A DNA stretch of 64,000 nt from UBA5336 sp964412785 (GCA_964412785.1 CAYPQD010000008.1:1-64000), one strand, 5' to 3'. Counted from the first letter of the stretch, positions 38,134 to 46,708 are shown. Numbers and translations: made by a program. Notes: a model not told the origin generated them from the sequence alone.

Positions 38134-38697
38134 TCATCCCTTCTCCTTGCCGCGCTGGATGGAGAGGACGCCCGTGCGCGAGACCTCGACGAGGCCGAGC
38201 GGCTTCATCAGTTCGATGAACTGATCGATCTTGTCGCTGCCGCCGGTCAGTTCGAAGACGAAGCTCTCGATCGTGGTGTCGATGACATTGGCGCGGAAGA
38301 TCTCCGCGATGCGCAGGCTTTCGACCCGGTCCGGACCCGTTCCGGCGACCTTGACAAGGGCCAGCTCCCGCTCGATGCCACCCCGCGAGCGGGTCACGTC
38401 AATGACGCGCGCCACCGGAACGATACGCAGCAGCTGCGCTTCGATCTGCTCAAGCGTTTGCGGCGTGCCACCGGTGACGACAGTGATACGCGAACGATGG
38501 CGGCTGGCATCCACCTCGGCAACGGTCAGGCTCTCGATATTGTAGCCGCGCGCAGAGAACAGTCCCACGACGCGGGCGAGCACGCCCGGCTCATTGTCGA
38601 CCATGATCGCCAGGGTGCGTCGCTCGAACGGCGCATCGTCATGGACCATGTCATAGGCCGAACGGGGGCCGTCATCGCCGCGATCATGGGTCGTCAT
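38134..38697 (-). CDS. ilvN: Acetolactate synthase small (regulatory) subunit
   Basis: A 187-residue regulatory subunit of acetohydroxyacid synthase. After a 24-residue leader comes the ACT domain ('RTLAIMVDNEPGVLARVVGLFSARGYNIESLTV'), which binds valine for feedback control, then the C-terminal activator half ('ELALVKVAG', 'RIAEIFRANVID'). 'ILVDNE/MVDNEPGVLARV' is the standard signature. Its start overlaps the stop of the unknown membrane protein upstream (ATGA), and an AbrB-like gene follows 59 bp later. Confidence 0.95.
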   Translation of the reverse strand: MTTHDRGDDGPRSAYDMVHDDAPFERRTLAIMVDNEPGVLARVVGLFSARGYNIESLTVAEVDASRHRSRITVVTGGTPQTLEQIEAQLLRIVPVARVIDVTRSRGGIERELALVKVAGTGPDRVESLRIAEIFRANVIDTTIESFVFELTGGSDKIDQFIELMKPLGLVEVSRTGVLSIQRGKEKG

Positions 38698-39443
38698 GGC
38701 GCAGGGGCCTCGCGTTCCTGGACGTCGTGGAGGAGCCGCCGGCGCTCCTCGGCCGGGACCAGGTCCATCCAGCCGCGGTCATGCGCCCGGGTCAGCAGGC
38801 CTGGCCGACGTGCATCGAGAATGATGCCGAGCCGCCCGGCCCGGTTGAGCGCGTCCGCGCGCGCGCGCGGGCGCTGATCGGTATAGCGTTCGATCACCTC
38901 GTCGAGCCGGTGTGGGTCAAGGTGCGCCTGCAGCTCCGAAACCGCCAGGCGGCGGCATTCGGTTATGAAACCGGCACTGTCCTCGCCGCGCACCGGTCCC
39001 TGGCCGATTTCCATCACCTCATAATAGGCGTACATCACCGCATCGAGGATGGCCGGGCGCTTGCCCTTGTAGGCCTGCTCCTTGTCGGTGCCGTGGCCAT
39101 CGGGATCAACATTCGGGAAGAACATCCGTCCCTGGTCGATCAGAGCCGACAGCCGCCGCGCCACGTCCAGCCGTCTTGACTGCATCTCCGCCTCGGTCAG
39201 GTGGTGGGACAGGGCAAGCGCGCTGGCCTCGCTCAGGGTGTCGATCACGGTGCAGCCCCAGTCGAGGCTCGCCCCATCAATCCTCTGGCGCAGGCTTTCG
39301 CGCTGCAGCAGACGCTGGCGATGCGTCTCATGCCGCGACAGCAGCATGCTGACAAGCGCGACCCCAGCCGCAAGGGCGGTGAATATCGCGCCCAGGAATT
39401 CCCCATGCGAACCGCCCCATTCGAAGACTGACTGGATATCCAT
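38694..39443 (-). CDS. Unknown single-span membrane protein in the ilv operon
   Basis: A 249-residue protein with one N-terminal membrane helix (about 12-34, 'GEFLGAIFTALAAGVALVSMLL') and a long soluble helical part. 'SALIDQGRMFFPNVDPDGHGTDKEQAYKGKRPAILDAVMYAYYEVMEI' resembles a recurring pattern (F-x-N ... K-x-x-AY-x-G-x-R ... LD) that I recall from uncharacterised single-span proteins. GGAGGGG precedes ATG 39443. It ends in an ATGA overlap with ilvN, so it lies inside the acetolactate synthase genes proper. Function unknown. Confidence 0.7.
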   Translation of the reverse strand: MDIQSVFEWGGSHGEFLGAIFTALAAGVALVSMLLSRHETHRQRLLQRESLRQRIDGASLDWGCTVIDTLSEASALALSHHLTEAEMQSRRLDVARRLSALIDQGRMFFPNVDPDGHGTDKEQAYKGKRPAILDAVMYAYYEVMEIGQGPVRGEDSAGFITECRRLAVSELQAHLDPHRLDEVIERYTDQRPRARADALNRAGRLGIILDARRPGLLTRAHDRGWMDLVPAEERRRLLHDVQEREAPAP

Positions 39444-39533
39444 TACGAACCCCTCCGATGACCCGCAGAGGTATTGCCACGGACCCGCCATGCCGGGCAA
39501 TCGGACAAACGTGGCGCCTGGCAGGCTTCAGGA

Positions 39534-39752
39534 TCAGCTTCCAAAGCCGGTGATGCGCACACCGTCACGCGCGGCGAGGCGCAGGCCGGGCACTGGCCGG
39601 GCCGATGGCCGCTCGGAAGGGGCGGCATCGAACGCCATCGCGAAGGTCAGGCCCTCATGGGCGGCTGCGGCGGCGCGCGGCGGCTGGCCGAAGGTCAGGC
39701 CCGACGCAGCGGACCGCACCATTCTCAGGGGGGCAATCGAACGCTTCATCAC
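39534..39752 (-). CDS. Small hypothetical protein after ilvB
   Basis: A 72-codon frame that starts GTG-ATG over the ilvB stop (GTGA overlap). The product is Ala/Arg/Pro-rich, with no membrane segment and no family I recognise ('SAASGLTFGQPPRAAAAAHEGL', 'VPGLRLAARDGVRITGFGS'). The exact overlap and its position between ilvB and the next gene favour translation, but high GC makes chance frames common, so this is uncertain. Confidence 0.35.
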   Translation of the reverse strand: MMKRSIAPLRMVRSAASGLTFGQPPRAAAAAHEGLTFAMAFDAAPSERPSARPVPGLRLAARDGVRITGFGS

Positions 39753-41551
39753 ACCAGCCTCTTTCCATCTTCGCCGATTTCATCACCCTGGATCTCGCCC
39801 AGGATCATCTCGTTGTGGGCCGCCCCCGACGGGATCATCGGCAGGCAGTTCTCGTCCCTTGTGACGCGACAGTCGAACAGCACTGGTCCGGGATACTCGA
39901 TCATCTGAAGGATCTTCGCGTCGAGCTCGGCCGGCTCGTCACAGCGCAGGCCAAGACAGCCATAGGCCTCCGCCAGTTTCACGAAGTCCGGCAGGGCGGC
40001 GGAATAGGAATGGGAATAGCGCTCGCCATGCAGCAGCTCCTGCCACTGGCGCACCATGCCCATCCACTCATTGTTGAGGATGAACACCTTGATCGGCAGG
40101 TCGTGCTGCACCGCCGTCGACATTTCCTGTGTGACCATCTGCACGCTGGCCTCGCCGGCAATGTCGATGACCAGGGCGTGAGGGTGCGCCGCCTGGATGC
40201 CGAGCGCAGCCGGCAGGCCATAGCCCATGGTGCCGAGCCCGCCCGACGTCATCCAGCGGTTGGGCTCGTGGAAATGGAAGAACTGCGCCGCCCACATCTG
40301 GTGCTGGCCGACCTCTGTCGAGATAAAGACATTGCGGTCTCGGGTCAGCGCGTACAGCCGTTCGATCGCGTATTGCGGCTTGATGGAGGCGGGATCGGGC
40401 GCATAGGCGAAACACTGGCGCGCCCGCCATCCCGCGATCTCCGCCTTCCAGGGCTCCAGATCCTGCGCCCTCGTGCCACGGGCCTTCCAGCCATCGACCA
40501 TCGCCTTCAGGGCAGCGCCGCAATCGGCCACCACCGGCACATCGGCCCGTACGATCTTGTTGATCGAGGAGGGGTCGATATCGATGTGGACCTTCTTCGA
40601 GTTCGGCGAGAAGGCATCGATCCGCCCGGTCACCCGGTCGTCGAAGCGCGCCCCCACGCAGATCATCAGGTCGCAAGCATGCATCGCCTGGTTGGCCTCA
40701 AGGCTGCCATGCATGCCGACCATGCCGAGCCAGTCCGGGTGGTCGGCATCAAAGGCACCGAGCCCCATCAGGGTCGAGGTCAGCGGAAAGCCGGTCAGCG
40801 CCTGCAACTCCCGCAGCAGGCGGGACGCCTCCGGCCCAGAATTGATGACGCCGCCGCCGGTGTAGAAGACCGGCCGGCGGGCGAGGGCCATGAGGTCGAG
40901 GGCCTGCTGGATGCGCTCTGGTTTCGGCTCGCGGCGCGGGGCATAACTTGCCCGCGTCACCGCAGACTTCGCCACATACCGCCCCATGGCGAACTGGATG
41001 TCCTTCGGGATGTCGACCACGACCGGGCCCGGCCGGCCGGACGTGGCGACGAGGAAGGCCTCGTGCAGGGTCCAGGCAAGGCGGTCGACATCGGTCACAA
41101 GATAGTTGTGCTTGGCGCAGCAGCGGGTGATGCCGACCGTGTCGCACTCCTGGAAGGCATCGGTGCCGATGAGGTGCGTCGGCACCTGGCCGGTGATCAC
41201 CACCATCGGGATACTGTCCATCATCGCGTCGGCGATCGGGGTCACGGTGTTGGTGGCACCGGGCCCGGACGTCACGAGCACCACGCCCGGCCTGCCGGTG
41301 GAGCGGGCATAGCCCTCCGCTGCGTGGCCCGCCCCCTGCTCATGGCGCACCAGCACATGGCGGATCGAAGGGGCGTCGAACAGGGCATCATAGATCGGCA
41401 GCACCGCCCCGCCCGGATAGCCGAACATGACCTCCACGCCCTGCTCCTTCAGCACGTCGATGACGATCTGCGCGCCGCTCAGCATCACGGATGAAGCGGG
41501 CACTTGCGCGCGAGCGCTCTGGCGGTCGATCTGGTCAAGGGCGGGTTTCAT
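39749..41551 (-). CDS. ilvB: Acetolactate synthase large (catalytic) subunit
   Basis: A 600-residue thiamine-diphosphate enzyme that condenses two pyruvates, or pyruvate and 2-oxobutyrate, at the start of valine/isoleucine synthesis. 'VEVMFGYPGGAVLPIYDALF' carries the catalytic-Glu neighbourhood with 'RHEQGAGHAAEGYARSTG'; the ThDP motif 'DIAGEASVQMVTQEMSTAVQHDLPIKVFILNN' follows at about 475-510. A leader peptide and a strong intrinsic terminator lie upstream, so expression is set by attenuation. ilvN is not adjacent; two unknown genes lie between. Confidence 0.96.
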   Translation of the reverse strand: MKPALDQIDRQSARAQVPASSVMLSGAQIVIDVLKEQGVEVMFGYPGGAVLPIYDALFDAPSIRHVLVRHEQGAGHAAEGYARSTGRPGVVLVTSGPGATNTVTPIADAMMDSIPMVVITGQVPTHLIGTDAFQECDTVGITRCCAKHNYLVTDVDRLAWTLHEAFLVATSGRPGPVVVDIPKDIQFAMGRYVAKSAVTRASYAPRREPKPERIQQALDLMALARRPVFYTGGGVINSGPEASRLLRELQALTGFPLTSTLMGLGAFDADHPDWLGMVGMHGSLEANQAMHACDLMICVGARFDDRVTGRIDAFSPNSKKVHIDIDPSSINKIVRADVPVVADCGAALKAMVDGWKARGTRAQDLEPWKAEIAGWRARQCFAYAPDPASIKPQYAIERLYALTRDRNVFISTEVGQHQMWAAQFFHFHEPNRWMTSGGLGTMGYGLPAALGIQAAHPHALVIDIAGEASVQMVTQEMSTAVQHDLPIKVFILNNEWMGMVRQWQELLHGERYSHSYSAALPDFVKLAEAYGCLGLRCDEPAELDAKILQMIEYPGPVLFDCRVTRDENCLPMIPSGAAHNEMILGEIQGDEIGEDGKRLV

Positions 41552-41603
41552 GGGATCGGTCTCGGTTCGGTCTCGTTTCGATTTCGGTCAGGGGTGGCGG
41601 TCG

Positions 41604-41637
41604 ACAAAGAAAAAAGGGTCTCCGCAGGGAGACCCTT
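41604..41637 (-). terminator. Attenuator terminator of the ilv operon
   Basis: Read on the minus strand: a 10-bp perfect stem AAGGGTCTCC/GGAGACCCTT with a four-base loop, then a T-run (TTTTTTCTTT). It lies 38 bp after the leader-peptide stop and 53 bp before ilvB. This is a textbook intrinsic terminator in an attenuation position. Confidence 0.88.
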
Positions 41638-41674
41638 GATACCCCACGCCCGCGGCTGGCTCGCTCCAGGCCAG

Positions 41675-41728
41675 CTATGGACGCAGGAAAAGTCGTACGG
41701 TCAGGATTATGTGTTGCAGCTCACGCAT
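41675..41728 (-). CDS. ilv operon leader peptide
   Basis: A 17-codon frame, MRELQHIILTVRLFLRP, with GAGGAAA eight bases before the ATG. Seven of its seventeen residues are Leu, Ile or Val, including the run I-I-L-T-V. It is followed by the terminator hairpin in front of ilvB. When charged branched-chain tRNAs are short, ribosomes would stall on the peptide and prevent the terminator. This matches the known attenuation of alphaproteobacterial ilv genes; antiterminator pairing was not worked out. Confidence 0.82.
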   Translation of the reverse strand: MRELQHIILTVRLFLRP

Positions 41729-41754
41729 TGGGGTTTCCTCAAACTCCAAGAAAA

Positions 41755-41783
41755 GGAATAACCTACCCCTTAACCCGCGTCAA
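41755..41783 (-). promoter_or_regulatory. Probable promoter for the ilv leader
   Basis: On the minus strand, TTGACG (41778-41783) lies across the last codons of miaA, followed by a 17-bp spacer and TATTCC (41755-41760). The ATG of the leader peptide is 27 bp further. The -35 matches 5 of 6, the -10 only 3 of 6. Confidence 0.4.
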
Positions 41784-42702
41784 TCGCCTTATAGAGGGCA
41801 AGAATTACCTTTTTGCGCGGTTCAAGCTCCGGCGAGGGAATCCGCGGCCAGAACGGGAACTGCCGGGCGATCCAGGTGAACTGGCGCTTGGCGTAGCGCC
41901 GCGTGTCGCGCTTGGCGTGCTCAGCAGCATTCTCGGCCGTCAATTCACCGCGCAGGAAGGCGGCAAACCACGGCATGCCATGGGCCTTCATTGCCGGCAG
42001 CTCCTTGTCGAGGCCCCGCCCGACCAGCGTCTCGGCCTCCTGCATCGCGCCGGACACCATCATTCCGTCGAAGCGCCGGTCAATCCGCGCATAAAGCCGC
42101 GCCCGCGGCGGTGTCAGCGCCACGCCGAGCCACTCGCCCGGCTCCAGGAGGGGCCGTGCCCGGGCCCCCTGAAAGCTGCTCAGCGGCCGGCCGGTCGCCA
42201 GCCAGACCTCCAGCGCGCGCGACAGTCGCTGGCGGTCGGTCGGGCCGATGCGGTGTGCCGCCTCCGTATCGACGGCCAGCAGCCGCCGGTAGAGGCCTTC
42301 CGGCCCCTCCGCCGCCAGCATCACGCGCACATCAGCGCGAATCTCCTCCGGCACCGGCGGGATTTCGCTCAGCCCCTCAGTGAGGGCCAGGAAGTAGAGC
42401 CCGGTGCCGCCGACAATCACCGCCCGCCGCCCGCGCTGGGCAAGGTCTCGCAGCACCCGGCCAGCCTCGTCGAGCCAGCGGCCGGTGGAATAGCGCTCGG
42501 CGGCATCCACATGGCCGAACAGATGGTGCGGCACGCGCGCCTCTTCCTCGGGCGTTGGCCGGGCCGACAGGATGCGCAGGTCGCTGTAGACTTGCATGGA
42601 ATCGGCGTTCACCACGTCGGCGTCGAGCCGTTCGGCGAGGGCGAGCGCAAGCGCGGTCTTGCCGCTTGCGGTCGGACCGTGGATGAGGAGCGCGGGCGAC
42701 AT
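41770..42702 (-). CDS. miaA: tRNA dimethylallyltransferase
   Basis: A 310-residue enzyme that prenylates A37 of tRNAs reading UNN codons. The P-loop 'GPTASGKTALALALAERL' (9-26) and 'VVNADSMQVYSDLRILSARP' (30-49) are diagnostic, as are 'VGGTGLYFLALTEGL' and 'DRQRLSRALEVWLATGRPLS'. The final 'RRYAKRQFTWIARQF' is the tRNA-binding end. The next downstream element is the ilv leader. miaA-ilvBN order is common in Alphaproteobacteria. It diverges from serB with 51 bp between. Confidence 0.95.
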   Translation of the reverse strand: MSPALLIHGPTASGKTALALALAERLDADVVNADSMQVYSDLRILSARPTPEEEARVPHHLFGHVDAAERYSTGRWLDEAGRVLRDLAQRGRRAVIVGGTGLYFLALTEGLSEIPPVPEEIRADVRVMLAAEGPEGLYRRLLAVDTEAAHRIGPTDRQRLSRALEVWLATGRPLSSFQGARARPLLEPGEWLGVALTPPRARLYARIDRRFDGMMVSGAMQEAETLVGRGLDKELPAMKAHGMPWFAAFLRGELTAENAAEHAKRDTRRYAKRQFTWIARQFPFWPRIPSPELEPRKKVILALYKAIDAG

Positions 42703-42753
42703 GGGTTGACCGACTTACGCCCTTCGCCGTGGCGTGGAAAGGCGCAGAGACCG

Positions 42754-43662
42754 ATGGAGACTGCAATGACATGTGCCGCAGTGGCGGTCGCACACGGCCG
42801 GGCGGACGACCTCGGCGAACGGCTCGGTCAAGCCCTGGCCGGGACCGGCATTATCGCCGGACCGCCGCAGGTACTCGGCGAACGCGGTGGCCAATGCGCC
42901 GTCCAAGCCTGCCTCGCAGCGCCCAACCCTGAAGCCGTGCAGGCCCGGCTGGCTGACAGCCTGCCCGGAGCCGATGTCTGCGTCCTGCCCGAAGAAGGCC
43001 GGCGCAAGCGCCTTCTTATCTGCGACATGGACTCCACCATCATCGCGCAGGAATGCCTCGACGAACTCGCAGACTATGCCGGCCTCAAGGCGGAAATCTC
43101 CGCGATTACCGAACGGGCAATGCGCGGCGAGCTCGACTTCGAGGGCGCGCTGACCGAGCGGGTCGCGCGCCTTGAGGGCCTCGGCCTCGACGCCCTGGAG
43201 CGCTGCTATCGCGAACGCCTCACCCTGTCGCCCGGTGCGCGGACCCTGACGGCGACCCTGTCAGCCGCCGGCGCGCGCTGCGTCCTCGTCTCAGGCGGAT
43301 TTACCTACTTTACCGGTCGGATCGCCGCCGATGCCGGCTTCCAAGCCCATCGCGGCAATACGCTGATCGATGACGGCACGGCGCTGACGGGCGCGATCGG
43401 CCGGCCCATCCTCGGCCGGCAAGCCAAGCTGACGGCCCTGACCGAGGAAGCCGCCGCCCTCGGCCTCGGTCCCGACGCCGCGCTCGCCATCGGTGACGGC
43501 GCCAATGACCTTGCAATGATAACAGCTGCCGGGCTCGGCCTCGCCTACCGCGCCAAGCCGGTTGTCGCTGCCGGGGCCCGCGCGGCAATTTCTGAGTGCG
43601 ACCTTGTCACCGCCCTCTATTTCCAGGGCTATCGGGATGACGAGATCACCTGGGTGAGTTGA
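42754..43662 (+). CDS. serB: Phosphoserine phosphatase
   Basis: A 302-residue HAD phosphatase that makes L-serine from phosphoserine. Catalytic 'LICDMDSTIIAQECLDELAD' has Asp91 and Asp93; 'LVSGGFTYFT' (motif II Ser), Lys in 'GRQAKLTAL' and 'AIGDGANDLAMITAAGLGLAYRAKP' complete the site. The first 80 residues are the ACT-like N-terminal region of proteobacterial SerB. ATG 42754 is preferred, ATG 42766 possible. Stop followed by dihydroorotase after 36 bp. Confidence 0.94.
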   Translation: METAMTCAAVAVAHGRADDLGERLGQALAGTGIIAGPPQVLGERGGQCAVQACLAAPNPEAVQARLADSLPGADVCVLPEEGRRKRLLICDMDSTIIAQECLDELADYAGLKAEISAITERAMRGELDFEGALTERVARLEGLGLDALERCYRERLTLSPGARTLTATLSAAGARCVLVSGGFTYFTGRIAADAGFQAHRGNTLIDDGTALTGAIGRPILGRQAKLTALTEEAAALGLGPDAALAIGDGANDLAMITAAGLGLAYRAKPVVAAGARAAISECDLVTALYFQGYRDDEITWVS

Positions 43663-43698
43663 CACACCCGCTCACTGCGGCATCCCATCTCATTGATC

Positions 43699-45057
43699 AT
43701 GAGCCAGGGCTTCGACCTCCTTATCCGCAGCGGCACGCTGGTCACTCCCGGCGGGGAGGGACCGGCAGATATTGGCGTGCGTGATGGCCGCATCGCCGCG
43801 ATCGGTGACCTCGCCACAGCCCATGCCGGCGAGACCCTCGACGCGACCGGCCTGCATGTCCTGCCCGGCGTGATCGACAGCCAGGTCCATTTCCGCGAGC
43901 CCGGCCTTGAGTGGAAGGAAGACCTGGAAACGGGCGCGCGCTCTGCTGCGCTCGGCGGCGTCACCGCTGTCTTCGAGATGCCGAACACCGAACCGGCCAC
44001 CACGACGCCGGACATGCTCGCCGACAAGCTTGCCCGGGCCAGCGGGCGGATGGACGTCGACCATGCCTTCTATGCCGGGGCGACCAATGAGAATGCCGAC
44101 CTGCTGGCAGAGATGGAGGCGATGCCCGGCTGCTGCGGCGTTAAGGTGTTCATGGGCGCCTCGACCGGCTCGCTGCTGGTGGCAAGCGATGAGGGCGTCG
44201 CCCGCGTCCTCGGCGCGATCCGCCGCCGGGCCGCCTTCCATTCCGAGGATGAATACCGCCTCGCCGAGCGCCGCGGGCTGGCGCGCGAAGGCGACTGGAC
44301 GAGTCACCCGGAGGTGCGTGACGCCGAGGCGGCGATCCAGTCGACCAAGCGCCTCCTGCGGCTCGCCCGCGCCGCGGGAAAGCGGATCCATGTCCTGCAC
44401 ATCACCACCGCGGAGGAGATGGAGCTGCTGCGGGACGCAAGGGATGTCGCCAGCGTCGAGGTGACACCGCAACACCTCACCCTCGTCGCGCCGCAGGCGT
44501 ATCAGCGCCTTGAGGGCTTTGCCCAGATGAACCCGCCGATCCGCGAACAACGGCATGTGGACGCCCTGTGGCGGGCCCTCAATGCCGGGATCGTCGACGT
44601 CCTTGGCTCCGACCATGCCCCGCACTCCCTGGAGGAGAAGGCACGCCCCTACCCGGCCTCGCCATCGGGCATGCCCGGCGTGCAGACGCTCGTGCCGCTG
44701 CTGCTGACCCATGTGAATGCCGGCAGGCTGACGCTGCGCCGCTTTGTCGACCTGACATCCGCCGGCCCGCAGCGCATTTTCGGCATCATCAACAAGGGCC
44801 GGATTGCGGAAGGTTATGACGCCGACTTCACCCTTGTCGACATGGCGCGGCGGGAAACCATTACTGCCGACTGGTCGAAATCGAAATGCGGCTGGACCCC
44901 GTTCGATGGGTTTGAGGCGACCGGCTGGCCGGTGGCGACCCTTGTGCGCGGGACCAGCATCATGCGCGACGGCGAGATCGTCGCGAAAGGCCAGGGCCGG
45001 CCCGTCCGCTTTGCCGAGACCCTCGAACCGGAGGCGTCGGGCGCGCCCGCTGCATGA
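43699..45057 (+). CDS. pyrC: Dihydroorotase
   Basis: A 452-residue amidohydrolase-fold enzyme that closes carbamoyl-aspartate to dihydroorotate in pyrimidine synthesis. 'LPGVIDSQVHFREPGLEWKEDLETG' is the metal-site start; here the first His of the usual H-x-H reads Gln, as I recall for an alphaproteobacterial subgroup. 'GVKVFMGASTGSLLV' holds the bridging Lys, 'HSEDEYR' and 'HVLHITTAEE' further His, 'DVLGSDHAPHSLEEK' the catalytic Asp. A D-hydantoinase-like role is possible but less likely. ATG 43699; the stop overlaps the channel gene (ATGA). Confidence 0.85.
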   Translation: MSQGFDLLIRSGTLVTPGGEGPADIGVRDGRIAAIGDLATAHAGETLDATGLHVLPGVIDSQVHFREPGLEWKEDLETGARSAALGGVTAVFEMPNTEPATTTPDMLADKLARASGRMDVDHAFYAGATNENADLLAEMEAMPGCCGVKVFMGASTGSLLVASDEGVARVLGAIRRRAAFHSEDEYRLAERRGLAREGDWTSHPEVRDAEAAIQSTKRLLRLARAAGKRIHVLHITTAEEMELLRDARDVASVEVTPQHLTLVAPQAYQRLEGFAQMNPPIREQRHVDALWRALNAGIVDVLGSDHAPHSLEEKARPYPASPSGMPGVQTLVPLLLTHVNAGRLTLRRFVDLTSAGPQRIFGIINKGRIAEGYDADFTLVDMARRETITADWSKSKCGWTPFDGFEATGWPVATLVRGTSIMRDGEIVAKGQGRPVRFAETLEPEASGAPAA

Positions 45058-45836
45058 GCGAACGCAGGGGGCTCAACCGGCAGATCTTCTGGCTCTATGA
45101 GGGGACCGGACGGGTGCCCTGGGCGTTCCGGCTTGTCCTGCTGGCCTTCGATATGGCAACCATCACCTATTTCCTGCTGGCGCCCTTCGAAGCGCGCGCG
45201 GTCGCACATATCTGGATCGATTACGTCATCGGCGCGGTGATTGCGCTGGACCTGCTCGCGCGGTTCTACATTGCTCGTCCGAGACAGCGCTTCTTCCGGC
45301 GGATGTACAACTGGGCAGACCTGATCGTGGTGGCGACCATGTTCGCACCACTGCTGACCCAGAACTTCGCCTTCCTCAGGGTGCTGCGCGCGGTGCGGAT
45401 CGTGCGCGCGTTTACTGTGCTGCGCCGGGCGCGGGCGGTCTCCTCCTACCTGCGCGAGCACGAGGTCATCACCGAGCGGGTGACCAATCTCATCGTCTTT
45501 ATCTTCATCATGTCCGCACTCGTCTACGTGGCGCAGGTGCGCGTCAACGACCAGATCCACAGCTTCCTTGATGCGCTCTATTTCACCGTGACCAGCCTCA
45601 CCACCACGGGCTATGGCGACATCCTGATGGTCGGCGATTTCGGCCGGGTGCTCTCCATCGTGATCATGGTGCTCGGGCTGACCCTGTTTCTCAGGCTGTT
45701 GCGGGCGCTTTTCGTGAAGAGCGACAAGGTGGCGGTCGAATGCGATGCCTGCGGCCTTACCCGCCATGACCGCGACGCGGTGCACTGCAAGCATTGCGGC
45801 GCCGTCGTCCACATCGAAACCGAGGGGGTCGGGTGA
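45054..45836 (+). CDS. Voltage-gated-type potassium channel with C-terminal zinc ribbon
   Basis: A 260-residue inner-membrane channel. Segments S1 (25-42), S2 (55-72), S3 (88-103), an arginine-rich S4 ('FLRVLRAVRIVRAFTVLRRARAV', 107-129), S5 (145-161), pore and S6 (198-220) can be followed. The selectivity filter TTTGYGD is at 183-189, which means potassium. The cytoplasmic tail carries C230-x2-C233 and C245-x2-C248, a small zinc ribbon instead of the usual RCK or cyclic-nucleotide domain. The start overlaps pyrC (ATGA). The tail may sense zinc, redox state or bind a partner; this is inference. Confidence 0.88.
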   Translation: MSERRGLNRQIFWLYEGTGRVPWAFRLVLLAFDMATITYFLLAPFEARAVAHIWIDYVIGAVIALDLLARFYIARPRQRFFRRMYNWADLIVVATMFAPLLTQNFAFLRVLRAVRIVRAFTVLRRARAVSSYLREHEVITERVTNLIVFIFIMSALVYVAQVRVNDQIHSFLDALYFTVTSLTTTGYGDILMVGDFGRVLSIVIMVLGLTLFLRLLRALFVKSDKVAVECDACGLTRHDRDAVHCKHCGAVVHIETEGVG

Positions 45837-45868
45837 CGCCGGGCCGGCAAGCCCCTACATCGGCGGTC

Positions 45869-46708
45869 ATGGATGCGCCCCTTGCCCTGCTTCGCGATCG
45901 CGCCGTCCTCTCCCTTGCGGGACCGGACACGCTTGTCTTCCTTGAGCGCGTGGTGACCTGCAACACCGCCGGCTGGCCGGCCGGCGAGTCGCGCTATGGC
46001 GCCCTGCTGACGCCGCAGGGCAAGGTGATTGCCGACTTTCTCGCCCTGCGCGACGAGGCCGGCGTCCTGCTCGATGTTGCCCGCGGCGCGCTCGCCGACC
46101 TGCACAAGCGGCTCACCCTGTTCCGCCTGAGGAGCGATGTCGCGATTGCACCGCGCGACGATCTCGCCGTGATTACGGGCCCTGGTCCGGCGATGGAAGG
46201 CGCGCCACATGTGTTCGCCGATCCCCGCAATCCCGGCGGCCGGCTGCGTGCGTTCACCGCCGAACCGCCTGCGGGCGACGCTGCCGCCCTCACCCTCTGG
46301 CAGGCGGGGCGCATCGCCGCCGGCCTTCCGGAATTCGGCGAGGATTTCGGCGCCGCTGAGGTGTTTCCGGCCGACATCAACATGGACCTCCTGGGCGGCA
46401 TCGACCTGAAGAAGGGCTGTTTCATCGGCCAGGAAGTGGTCTCTCGGATGCACCGGCGCGGCAATATCCGCAAGCGGAGCCTCGTCCTTGCCGCCGACGG
46501 CGCGGAACCGGGTGCGCCCGTGCTCGCCGGAGACAGCGAGATCGGCATGGTGACGTCGGCCGCAGGCGGCCATGCGCTGGCGCGGATCCGCATCGACCGG
46601 CTCGCCGCCGCAGGCGAGGCCCCGCTCACCGCCGGCGGCCAGTCAGCGGCGGTGATCGGCCCGCCGGCGCTCTGGCCCCCCGTCAATGCGGCCAGCGGCG
46701 GTGACTGA
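45869..46708 (+). CDS. YgfZ/GcvT-domain folate-binding protein
   Basis: A 279-residue YgfZ-type protein, linked in E. coli to repair and assembly of some Fe-S enzymes with tetrahydrofolate. The diagnostic motif K-G-C-[FY]-x-G-Q-E appears as 'KKGCFIGQEVVSRMHRRGNIRK', and the opening 'LRDRAVLSLAGPDTLVFLERVVTCN' and 'ALLTPQGKVIADFLALRDEAG' match the family. ATG 45869 starts at the family's usual place; GTG 45833, overlapping the channel stop (GTGA), adds 12 residues and is also plausible. It overlaps tag by 23 bases. Confidence 0.88.
   Translation: MDAPLALLRDRAVLSLAGPDTLVFLERVVTCNTAGWPAGESRYGALLTPQGKVIADFLALRDEAGVLLDVARGALADLHKRLTLFRLRSDVAIAPRDDLAVITGPGPAMEGAPHVFADPRNPGGRLRAFTAEPPAGDAAALTLWQAGRIAAGLPEFGEDFGAAEVFPADINMDLLGGIDLKKGCFIGQEVVSRMHRRGNIRKRSLVLAADGAEPGAPVLAGDSEIGMVTSAAGGHALARIRIDRLAAAGEAPLTAGGQSAAVIGPPALWPPVNAASGGD

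Noticed and set aside
39605..41494. Open frame of 629 codons opposite ilvB
   Set aside because: Shadow of ilvB; His/Arg/Asp-rich with no domain.
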